From Lysinibacillus_B sp036662795 (GTDB lineage: Bacteria; Bacillota; Bacilli; Bacillales_A; Planococcaceae), in assembly GCF_036662795.1 (NCBI RefSeq), contig NZ_JBAFWZ010000053.1, forward strand, positions 1 to 6,073: 6,073 nucleotides of DNA, given 5' to 3'. Under the pieces are notes generated by a model. The model did no database searches, was not told the DNA's origin, and saw nothing but the letters and a program-made list of their open reading frames with translations. This document shows, one piece after another, positions 1 through 5,366 of this stretch (position 1 is the stretch's first letter; every line of letters starts with the position of its first letter). A program made the translations under genes and the position numbers.

Positions 1-10
1 CTCCATAAAA
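1..10 (-). rRNA. 16S rRNA, first ~10 bases only (runs off left edge)
   Basis: Read on the minus strand, the window ends in TTTTATGGAG. Bacillales 16S rRNA starts with a similar string (B. subtilis TTTATCGGAG, from memory) followed by AGTTTGATCCTGG, which would lie just outside the window. The promoters, boxA-like motif and structured leader immediately upstream support the call. Only the extreme 5' end is present, so the exact mature end is uncertain by a base or two. Confidence 0.72.
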
Positions 11-193
11 GAAATTTGATTAGCTCAAATTGTTTGTATCTGTCGCTTGCGCTTCTGATACAAAAAAACATTTGCTGGCATCAATTTTGATGTCCAAAAT
101 TTTTGTTTCGTTATTTAATACGAAACTTTATTGTTAACGTTTTGCTTGTTCAGTTTTCAAGGTTCATTTTGTCAGCCGGTTTCAGCGGCGACT
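11..193 (-). other. rRNA operon leader (transcribed, processed from pre-16S)
   Basis: This is the transcribed leader between the proximal candidate rrn promoter and the 16S 5' end. On either strand it contains a series of hairpins: TTTGTATC (33-40) with GATACAAA (57-64), enclosing GC[GCAA]GC on the minus strand; CATCAA (79-84) with TTGATG (87-92); and GTTTCGT (105-111) with ACGAAAC (120-126). It also carries a boxA-like motif. Such structured leaders take part in 16S folding and in RNase III processing with the spacer 3' of 16S, which is not in view. The leader has no credible coding sequence; a 67-codon plus-strand reading frame here lacks a ribosome binding site and has T-rich, low-complexity content. 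Confidence 0.68.
146..163 (-). promoter_or_regulatory. boxA-like antitermination motif of the rrn leader
   Basis: On the minus strand this reads ACCTTGAAAACTGAACAA. It matches the TTGAAAACTGAACA string typical of Bacillales rRNA leaders and 16S-23S spacers, where the NusB/NusE (S10) complex binds boxA to prevent premature Rho termination of untranslated rRNA. The identification is by motif resemblance recalled from the family. The core is clear but the usual TGTTCT prefix is degenerate. Confidence 0.55.
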
Positions 194-199
194 TTTATT

Positions 200-228
200 A
201 ATTTAACACAGTTGTTTTTTGGTGTCAA
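200..228 (-). promoter_or_regulatory. rrn promoter, 16S-proximal (P2-like)
   Basis: On the minus strand a perfect -35 TTGACA (223-228) is followed by a 17-bp spacer and a -10 TAAATT (200-205, 4/6 to consensus). Transcription would start near 193 and run into the leader and 16S. The perfect -35 and canonical spacing make this the better of the two rrn promoters. The -10 is weaker than expected for an rRNA promoter. Confidence 0.65.
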
Positions 229-283
229 CTATTTTGTTAAATTCTTTTTTGTTGTTTGCTGTTGTTCAGCAGCAACGTGTTTA

Positions 284-312
284 AATATATCACCCGTATC
301 AATCAAAAGCAA
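284..312 (-). promoter_or_regulatory. rrn promoter, distal (P1-like)
   Basis: On the minus strand -35 TTGCTT (307-312) is followed by a 17-bp spacer and -10 TATATT (284-289, 5/6). It lies 84 bp upstream of the proximal promoter, which fits the tandem P1/P2 layout of Bacillus rrn operons. The -35 is only a 3/6 match. Further upstream, TATAAT hexamers occur at 354-359, 376-381 and 381-386 (minus strand) without good -35 partners, so the true distal start could lie there instead. Confidence 0.45.
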
Positions 313-393
313 CACTTTAAATAAAGAAAAATAATTCAGAAATCTACCGCAGCATTATACATTGAGTTTCTTCCTATTATATTATAAACCAAA

Positions 394-416
394 ACAAGTA
401 AAGTGCTTTACCTTGT
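394..416. repeat. 23-bp imperfect inverted repeat upstream of rrn promoters
   Basis: On the plus strand ACAAGTAAAG (394-403) pairs with CTTTA-C-CTTGT (406-416), ten pairs with one bulged C; equivalently it holds the palindrome GTAAAG-TG-CTTTAC. It lies between the pbuG terminator and the rrn promoters. Read on the minus strand it is followed by TTTT-GG-TTT, so it could be a weak second terminator shielding the rrn promoters, or a protein-binding dyad near the TATAAT hexamers. No known operator is recognised. Confidence 0.4.
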
Positions 417-493
417 CACCTAGTATATTTGTATTCCTTTAAGTAGTTATTACTCTTTTATCTCTTTTCATACATATTATTTTCACACAAAAT

Positions 494-527
494 AAAACCT
501 CTCCACTAGTGTGTGAAGAGGTTTTTT
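494..527. terminator. Intrinsic terminator after pbuG, possibly bidirectional
   Basis: AAAACCTCT (494-502) and AGAGGTTTT (517-525) form a perfect 9-bp stem. Within the loop, further short pairing of CAC with GTG is possible. On the minus strand it begins a few bases after the permease stop codon and is followed by a T-rich run (TTTTATTTT), ending the pbuG transcript before the rrn promoters. On the plus strand the stem runs into six T residues, so it could also stop transcription coming from the rRNA side. Confidence 0.88.
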
Positions 528-531
528 AATA

Positions 532-1833
532 TTACAGGAAGATAAAGTAGCCCAAGAAAATAAGGAACATGCCATACATGATAGGGTGAATTTCTTTTCC
601 ACGTCCTGCTACAAGCATCGTGATTGGGTAGAATAAGAAACCAATTGCGATACCCGTTGCGATTGAATAACCAAGTGGCATACAAAGGATCACTAGGAAT
701 GCAGGAATCGCGATTTCGATTTTATCCCATTCGATTAATTTTAATGACGATACCATTAGAGCACCAACAATGATTAATGCTGGCGCAGTGACAGCTGAAG
801 TAACAACCGCTAGTAATGGCGAGAAGAATAGAGCTAATAAGAATAGGACACCGGTAACAACTGAGGCAAAACCTGTACGAGCACCTGCTGCAACACCGGC
901 AGTAGATTCAATATAAGATGTTGTTGTTGAAGTACCAAAGATTGCACCTGTTACAGTTGCTAATGCATCTGAAAGTAACGCTTTACCTGCATGAGGTAAT
1001 TTATTTTCTTTTACTAAACCTGCTTGTCCTGCAACAGCCATTAATGTACCTGCAGTATCAAAGAAGTCTACGAATAAGAATGTTAAAACAACAATTAAGA
1101 AATCTGTGTTTAAAATTAAATCCCAATTTCCAAACGCTTCAAACGCTGCACCGAATGTCGGTGAAACATCTGGAATCGATGAAACGACTGCTGTTGGTAA
1201 GTTAACTAAACCAAAAATCATACCTGCAATCGCAGTTAGAATCATGCCGTAGAATATACCGCCGTTAATTTTCTTCGCCATAAAGATCGCTGTAATAAAT
1301 ACACCAAAGACCGCTAGTAATGCATTTCCTGAAGTTACATCTCCTAGCTTTACTAAAGTTGCATCATCATTAACGATAATTCCTGCACCTTGGAAGCCTA
1401 CAAAAGTAATAAATAAACCAATACCTGCACCTACTGCATATTTAAGCTGTGCAGGAATTGCATTGATAACTGTTTCACGGAAACCTGTTAGGGAAAGAAT
1501 TATGAAAATAACCCCTGAAAATAGGACACCTGTTAAAGCTGTTTCCCAAGCCATTCCCATACCAATTACTACTGAGAATGCAAAGAATGCATTTAAACCC
1601 ATCCCTGGCGCAAGGGCAATTGGATATTTTGCAATTAACCCCATAAATAAACTGCCGACAGCTGCTGCTAGAGCTGTTGCTACGAATACGGCATTATAGT
1701 CCATACCAGCTGCTTCAAGCATGCCAGGATTTACCGCTAAAATATATGCCATTGATAAGAACGTTGTTAATCCACCTAGAATCTCGCGCTTATAATTTGT
1801 GCCGAGTTCATCAAACTGGAAATATTTTTTCAT
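532..1833 (-). CDS. pbuG: Guanine/hypoxanthine permease, NCS2 family (AzgA/PbuG type)
   Basis: Predicted proton-driven importer of guanine/hypoxanthine in the cytoplasmic membrane. The 433-residue protein is full length for the AzgA-like (COG2252) branch (B. subtilis PbuG is about 440). It is strongly hydrophobic throughout, with roughly a dozen membrane segments. It has the family signatures APGMGLNAFFAF (about residues 74-85), FVDFFDTAGTLMAVAGQ (about 252-268) and STTTSYIESTAGVAAGARTG (about 300-319), the regions that line the purine site in this family. The N terminus (MKKYFQFDELGTNYKRE) is also typical. The ATG at 1833 is preceded by GGAGG at 1845-1849, 11 bases upstream. Upstream lie a guanine-class riboswitch with an intrinsic terminator and a candidate PurR operator, which support guanine/hypoxanthine over adenine as substrate. 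The PbuO paralogue cannot be excluded by sequence alone. Confidence 0.9.
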   Translation of the reverse strand: MKKYFQFDELGTNYKREILGGLTTFLSMAYILAVNPGMLEAAGMDYNAVFVATALAAAVGSLFMGLIAKYPIALAPGMGLNAFFAFSVVIGMGMAWETALTGVLFSGVIFIILSLTGFRETVINAIPAQLKYAVGAGIGLFITFVGFQGAGIIVNDDATLVKLGDVTSGNALLAVFGVFITAIFMAKKINGGIFYGMILTAIAGMIFGLVNLPTAVVSSIPDVSPTFGAAFEAFGNWDLILNTDFLIVVLTFLFVDFFDTAGTLMAVAGQAGLVKENKLPHAGKALLSDALATVTGAIFGTSTTTSYIESTAGVAAGARTGFASVVTGVLFLLALFFSPLLAVVTSAVTAPALIIVGALMVSSLKLIEWDKIEIAIPAFLVILCMPLGYSIATGIAIGFLFYPITMLVAGRGKEIHPIMYGMFLIFLGYFIFL

Positions 1834-1887
1834 TCTAAAATGATCCTCCGTTAATCGTCTGTATTTCTGCCTATAGCCATTCGCTTC

Positions 1888-1922
1888 AAAAAAAGCACGC
1901 GCTTAGTATTGGTCGCATGCTT
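1888..1922 (-). terminator. Riboswitch-controlled intrinsic terminator in the pbuG leader
   Basis: On the minus strand AAGCATGCG (1914-1922) pairs with CGCGTGCTT (1893-1901) in a 9-bp stem with one G.U pair and a 12-base loop, followed directly by a run of seven T residues (1888-1894, sharing two with the stem). It lies between the purine aptamer and the pbuG ribosome binding site. When guanine or hypoxanthine is bound, this hairpin is expected to stop transcription. The competing antiterminator is not obvious by eye. Confidence 0.88.
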
Positions 1923-1985
1923 CGTTTCATTCGTAAAAAGAAAATTATATTTCGCTAGATTACTAGCTTAATACTACTTTTCTTT

Positions 1986-2052
1986 ATCGTAGTCAAATCG
2001 TTTACGGTGATTTGGTAGAAACTCACGGGCCATATTCCCGACATTATACGAC
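1986..2052 (-). promoter_or_regulatory. Purine riboswitch, guanine/hypoxanthine class
   Basis: The minus strand carries all hallmarks of the purine aptamer. P1 is GTCGTA (2047-2052) with TACGAT (1986-1991). It is followed by TAAT, a P2 arm closing on CCCG with loop L2 ATATGGC, then the J2/3 core GTTTCTACC, then P3 CAAATC/GATTTG with loop L3 CCGTAAA. L2 and L3 have the conserved bases of the kissing-loop pair. The specificity base just before the 3' strand of P1 (GA-C-TACG) is C, encoded by G1992, which by family knowledge pairs with guanine or hypoxanthine rather than adenine. It precedes a terminator and a purine permease, an OFF switch. Confidence 0.95.
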
Positions 2053-2078
2053 GACGTATTTAATTATTTTACTTTTGT

Positions 2079-2107
2079 ACTATACCACTTCACTTTTCAT
2101 ATTTCAA
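2079..2107 (-). promoter_or_regulatory. Sigma-A promoter of pbuG
   Basis: On the minus strand -35 TTGAAA (2102-2107) is separated by exactly 17 bp from -10 TATAGT (2079-2084). Both hexamers are close to the vegetative consensus. Transcription would begin near 2072, about 20 bases before the riboswitch P1 stem, giving a leader of roughly 240 bases. A PurBox-like sequence abuts the upstream side of the -35. Confidence 0.8.
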
Positions 2108-2110
2108 GCT

Positions 2111-2155
2111 ATTTACGAACATTCTTTTTAAATTTACCGATAAAGTTCGTGAAAA
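2111..2155 (-). promoter_or_regulatory. Candidate PurR operator: two inverted PurBox-like sites
   Basis: The plus strand has ATTTACGAACATT (2111-2123), a 12/13 match to the B. subtilis PurBox consensus AWWWCCGAACWWT. Its inverted partner on the minus strand is TTTCACGAACTTT (2143-2155), with the CGAAC core intact but three flank mismatches. The pair sits directly upstream of the pbuG -35, where the purine repressor PurR acts on purine genes including pbuG in B. subtilis. The gap between the inverted CGAA cores is 26 bases; 16-17 is usual as recalled for B. subtilis, so the arrangement is atypical. Confidence 0.55.
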
Positions 2156-2327
2156 CACCTTCCGAATTGTGTTTAAACTAGCCTATTAATACAAAATCAG
2201 CTTCTAAACCTCACAATGCTGTGACTCCTCAAATACTTTTACACTACTCTCATAGTACAAAACCCTAGACAAATCCAATTTACATTTATATACTAAGTTA
2301 CGTATTGTAAGTCAGCTATCGAGATTA

Positions 2328-2368
2328 TTGTACAATACTTATATAACAGTTGTATAAGACTTGTATAA
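2328..2368 (+). repeat. Four TTGTATAA-type octamers at exact 11-bp period (putative operator)
   Basis: TTGTACAA (2328-2335), TTATATAA (2339-2346), TTGTATAA (2350-2357) and TTGTATAA (2361-2368) start exactly 11 bp apart. The first is a perfect palindrome; the others are near-palindromes. The middle two also form a 21-bp dyad, CTTATATAAC-A-GTTGTATAAG (2338-2358), with one mismatch per arm. About one helical turn between units suggests a protein bound repeatedly on one DNA face. The array overlaps the likely promoter of the downstream operon and ends 81 bases before its first start codon. No known regulator is recognised. Confidence 0.5.
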
Positions 2369-2389
2369 TATGTAAAGTTACCTCATAAT
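2361..2389 (+). promoter_or_regulatory. Candidate promoter of the ribA-ribD operon
   Basis: TTGTAT (2361-2366) and CATAAT (2384-2389, 5/6 to TATAAT) are 17 bp apart. Alternatives are TTGTAC (2328-2333) with TGTATA (2351-2356), also at 17 bp, and the TATAAT at 2364-2369 without a good -35. All are imperfect, which suggests a weak or activator-dependent promoter, and all overlap or abut the 11-bp repeat array. The choice between them cannot be settled by reading. Confidence 0.3.
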
Positions 2390-2449
2390 GAATGGTACAA
2401 CTTTTTCTTCCTCTTATTTCTTATAAAACTAATATAGATGGTGATATGA

Positions 2450-3214
2450 ATGAAAAACAAACTCGAAATATTATTAAATAAAATACAACTTACTGACCGA
2501 AACGAAAATGAAAATTTGAGCATTGTAGGTCCAGTTCGTCTACCGATTATGCAAGGCGATTTTCAAGCTACGTTCCAATGGTACTCTTGGTTAACGGTTG
2601 ATAAAGAATTATCTAAGTCACAAGTGATTGATAGGATTTCAACTATGAATCTAGCATTCGGGCAGCAATCTTCCGTTCTAGTATACGGAGATTTCGAAAA
2701 CCGTGACGATGCACTCATTCGTATGCATAGCATTTGCCATACTGGCGATATTTTCGGTAGTCAGCGCTGTGATTGTGGCTACCAGCTGCATGAATCAATG
2801 AAAATGATTGTAGAGCATGGCTGCGGGGCGATCTTTTACTTAGCTGACCATGAAGGACGGGGTATCGGTCTATTCTCGAAATCTCTTGCCTACTTATTAC
2901 AGGAGGAAGAGTACGATACTGTGGAGGCCAATCATGCACTAGGGTTTGAGGATGACACGCGTTCATACGAAGATGCAATTCGAGTATTAGAGGTACTTCG
3001 TCAAAAGCCGGTTACTCTCATTACAAACAATCCGAAAAAGCTAGAAGCATTACAAGCACACGGTCTTCTTGCAGATAGCCATGTTCCACTGTGGGGCGGT
3101 ATGACTGAAACAAACCGCCACTACCTAGAAACCAAAGTGAAAAAGTCAGGACACATCATGGACGGGGGCAAAGAAAGTGAAGAACGATCAATACTACATG
3201 CAGCTCGCGCTTGA
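2450..3214 (+). CDS. ribA: GTP cyclohydrolase II, stand-alone (RibA-type)
   Basis: Predicted to convert GTP to 2,5-diamino-6-ribosylamino-4-pyrimidinone 5'-phosphate, formate and pyrophosphate in the cytosol. Measured against E. coli RibA (recalled sequence), the zinc ligands are C96, C107 and C109 (SQRCDCGYQL). The active-site tyrosine equals Y148, and the catalytic Asp and Arg equal D169 and R171 (GFEDDTRSY). The GTP contacts EGR (135-137), T157, T192 and K197 are kept. Unlike housekeeping RibBA there is no RibB domain; 254 residues against about 196 in E. coli reflect roughly 43 extra N-terminal residues before VYGDFE and a C-terminal tail. Oddities are I95 in place of the usual Glu before the first zinc Cys, and DH for RQ before EGRG. 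The ATG at 2450 follows AGATGGTGAT (2436-2445). It is the first gene of a four-gene operon and overlaps ribD by 38 bases. A paralogue with altered substrate or product is possible. Confidence 0.85.
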   Translation: MKNKLEILLNKIQLTDRNENENLSIVGPVRLPIMQGDFQATFQWYSWLTVDKELSKSQVIDRISTMNLAFGQQSSVLVYGDFENRDDALIRMHSICHTGDIFGSQRCDCGYQLHESMKMIVEHGCGAIFYLADHEGRGIGLFSKSLAYLLQEEEYDTVEANHALGFEDDTRSYEDAIRVLEVLRQKPVTLITNNPKKLEALQAHGLLADSHVPLWGGMTETNRHYLETKVKKSGHIMDGGKESEERSILHAARA

Positions 3215-4268
3215 TTTAGCCTCAAGTGCAAAAGGCAAAACGAATCCGAATCCATTAGTCGGCTCGGTTATTGTAAAGGACGGCACAATTGTTGGTACGG
3301 GACTACACCGTAAAGCTGGTGAGCCTCACGCAGAAGTACACGCCGTTCGTATGGCGGGTGAGCACGCAAAGGACGCTACAATTTATGTGACACTTGAGCC
3401 TTGCTCCCATTTCGGAAAAACGCCTCCCTGTGCAAACCTAGTAAAGGAAGCCGGTGTGAAACGCGTTGTGGTGGCCATGGAGGATCCTAACCCTGCTGTT
3501 GCCGGACGAGGAATCAAGCTGCTACGTGATGCAGGCATTGAAGTAGAGGTCGGTGTATTAGAAGCTGAGGCACGTCGTTTAAACGAGCGCTTTATTCATA
3601 ATATGATCACCTCTCGTCCTTTTGTCATTTCTAAATTTGCTATGACGCTCGATGGCAAAATTGCAGCTTATAACGGGCATTCACAATGGATTACGAGCGA
3701 AGCTGCCCGTGAGGATGTCCATGAACTACGCGACGAGGTTGATGCAATTTTAGTTGGTGTTGGTACAGTGTTAAAGGATAATCCTTCACTAACAACCCGC
3801 CTACCTGACCGCACAGGCAAAAATCCGATTCGTATCATATTAGATCGTCAATTACGTACACCACTTCAAGCAACTATTTGTCAAACTGATGTGGCAAGAA
3901 CAATTATTGTCACTTCTGAAGTGCACGATACTACCCCATTCGAAGCAAAAGGAGTAGAATTCGTCATTGTCCCAACAAAAGAAGGCAAGCTTGATTTAAA
4001 TACAACACTTGAAAAACTCTATACACTTGGCATTACCGATATATTGGTCGAAGGTGGCGGCGAGGTAAACGCTTCTTTCTTACGTACTGGACTACTCCAA
4101 AAATTCCTCGTATATGTAGCGCCAAAAGTACTCGGTGGACGTAACTCAATCACACCATTCACTGGCGAAGATATAGAATCAATCGATATGGCTATGCAGC
4201 TTGACTTTGCAAATGTTGAAAAGTTCGGTCCAGACATACGTATTACCGCCTATCCAAAGGAAGGTTAA
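3177..4268 (+). CDS. ribD: Bifunctional diaminohydroxyphosphoribosylaminopyrimidine deaminase / 5-amino-6-(phosphoribosylamino)uracil reductase
   Basis: Predicted to deaminate the RibA product and then reduce its ribosyl side chain with NADPH, giving 5-amino-6-ribitylamino-uracil phosphate. The N-terminal deaminase domain (about 1-145) has the zinc site H51-A-E53 and PCSHFGKTPPC with C76 and C85. The reductase domain (about 147-360) has KFAMTLDGKIA (153-163), WITSEAARED (171-180), DAILVGVGTVLKDNPSLTTR (189-208) and a later VEGGGEVNASF. At 363 residues it is full length, and every hallmark of B. subtilis RibG is kept. The GTG at 3177 is chosen because the N terminus (KNDQYYMQLALDLA) aligns with RibG (EEYYMKLALDLA) and a GGGGG lies at 3164-3168. 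The start lies inside ribA, implying translational coupling. ribE, ribBA and ribH, usual RibD partners, are absent in this window. Confidence 0.92.
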   Translation: MKNDQYYMQLALDLASSAKGKTNPNPLVGSVIVKDGTIVGTGLHRKAGEPHAEVHAVRMAGEHAKDATIYVTLEPCSHFGKTPPCANLVKEAGVKRVVVAMEDPNPAVAGRGIKLLRDAGIEVEVGVLEAEARRLNERFIHNMITSRPFVISKFAMTLDGKIAAYNGHSQWITSEAAREDVHELRDEVDAILVGVGTVLKDNPSLTTRLPDRTGKNPIRIILDRQLRTPLQATICQTDVARTIIVTSEVHDTTPFEAKGVEFVIVPTKEGKLDLNTTLEKLYTLGITDILVEGGGEVNASFLRTGLLQKFLVYVAPKVLGGRNSITPFTGEDIESIDMAMQLDFANVEKFGPDIRITAYPKEG

Positions 4269-4272
4269 TGTG

Positions 4273-5355
4273 ATGCGAAAAAAAGTAGATGTTTGTATAG
4301 TCGGCGCTGGTCCAGGAGGCGCATTACTTGCCTATTTATTAGCAAAGAAAAACATTTCTGTTCTTTTACTTGAACGTACAAACACACTAGCGAAAGCTTT
4401 TCGTGGCGAGCATATTAATGAGGAAGGCGAAGCAGTCCTAAAAAAGCATGGACTATTTGATAAGGTCGCTGCACTTGGCATGTTAAAAATGGAGCAGCTT
4501 GAATATTGGTTGAACGGTCAGTTAACGAAAACAATTGTGGCAAATCCTGCTGTCGGGCATTTAGGAATTCATGTACCTCAAGCACATTTATTGCAAGCTA
4601 TTTTAGATGATGCAATACCATATCCAACATTCCAATACTTACTCAATACAAAAGTATCGTCGCTTAGACAAGATAGCACAGGTCGCTATATTGGCGTCTC
4701 GGCAATTTGTAACGGTGAACCGCTTGAAATTTCCTGTCAACTCGTTGTCGGTGCAGACGGGCGCTATTCTACAGTTCGTAAACAGGCTCAAATTGATACG
4801 ACTGTTCGTAAGCATGGGTATGATTTGTTATGGACTCGTATTCCTGCTCCAGCAGTTTGGTCGCCATCCATTAAAATGGCACTCGTCGACGGCATGCAAA
4901 TCTCGGTTTTTACACAGGTAAAAGGATTTATACAGATTGGTTGGAATATCGAGCAGGGCAGCTACCCTACTTTACGTAAGCAGCCGTTCGAACCGTTTAT
5001 CGAAAAGTTGACGAAAGCATTTCCTGTGCTAACGGATACGGTAGAAGCACATATTACTTCCTGGCAGGATTTTGTGTTACTTGATGTATTTAGTAGCCAA
5101 ACAGAGGACTGGGGACGTGACGGACTAGCTTTGATTGGTGATGCTGTGCATGCAATGACACCGACAGGAGCGTTTGGCCTAAATAGCGCGATGAAGGATG
5201 CCGATATTTTAGCATCAATTATTGAGAAACAAGCGATCGAAAGGCTCGATTATTTATCCTGCGCAGCGCAGCGCAAGCAAGAGATAGAAAAGATTCAAGC
5301 ACTGCAAATTGAAAAAGAGCAAGGCTTCGCTTCACAATTTGCTGTTCTTGTGTAA
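4273..5355 (+). CDS. FAD-dependent monooxygenase, group A (PHBH-like fold)
   Basis: A 360-residue cytosolic flavoprotein predicted to hydroxylate an aromatic or heteroaromatic substrate using NAD(P)H and O2. The Rossmann GAGPGG (11-16) and E35 bind the ADP part of FAD. R44 (AFRGEHI) fits the conserved Arg of this class. The NAD(P)H/FAD motif VVGADGRYSTVR (158-169) carries the DG pair, and ALIGDAVHAMTPTGAFGLN (286-304) is the GD motif contacting the FAD ribityl chain. The C terminus is short, without the thioredoxin-like domain of phenol hydroxylases, and ends in a charged, helical stretch (about 331-352). The ATG at 4273 is favoured because AAAGGAAGG (4256-4264) lies 8 bases upstream and GAGPGG then sits near the N terminus; a GTG at 4270 is the alternative. 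It follows the ribD stop by 4 bases. The substrate is unknown; context suggests a product of the RibA/RibD steps. Confidence 0.85.
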   Translation: MRKKVDVCIVGAGPGGALLAYLLAKKNISVLLLERTNTLAKAFRGEHINEEGEAVLKKHGLFDKVAALGMLKMEQLEYWLNGQLTKTIVANPAVGHLGIHVPQAHLLQAILDDAIPYPTFQYLLNTKVSSLRQDSTGRYIGVSAICNGEPLEISCQLVVGADGRYSTVRKQAQIDTTVRKHGYDLLWTRIPAPAVWSPSIKMALVDGMQISVFTQVKGFIQIGWNIEQGSYPTLRKQPFEPFIEKLTKAFPVLTDTVEAHITSWQDFVLLDVFSSQTEDWGRDGLALIGDAVHAMTPTGAFGLNSAMKDADILASIIEKQAIERLDYLSCAAQRKQEIEKIQALQIEKEQGFASQFAVLV

Positions 5356-5366
5356 CGGAGGATACT

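Noticed and set aside
131..334. 67-codon plus-strand reading frame with a start at 131
   Set aside because: It lies antisense to the rrn leader and promoters, has no ribosome binding site, and its T-rich codons give a Phe/Cys-rich sequence with no recognisable domain.
2211..2224. TCACA-ATGC-TGTGA inverted repeat resembling a CRP-type site
   Set aside because: The arms are in the opposite order to a CRP site (TGTGA...TCACA), only 5 bp long, and not placed at a recognisable promoter.
2375..2406. Dyad AAGTTACC / GGTACAACTT followed by T residues, as a leader attenuator
   Set aside because: The stem needs a two-base bulge, has only eight mostly weak pairs and few trailing T residues, and overlaps the best candidate -10.
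2715..2978. 87-codon minus-strand reading frame inside ribA
   Set aside because: It is fully antisense to a well-conserved region of ribA and has no ribosome binding site or known motif; the same holds for other frames within the permease, ribD and monooxygenase genes.
4201..4272. Upstream extension of the monooxygenase frame to a start at 4201
   Set aside because: It would overlap ribD by 68 bases, adds 24 residues before the usual N terminus of the FAD fold, and lacks a Shine-Dalgarno site, whereas ATG 4273 has a strong one.
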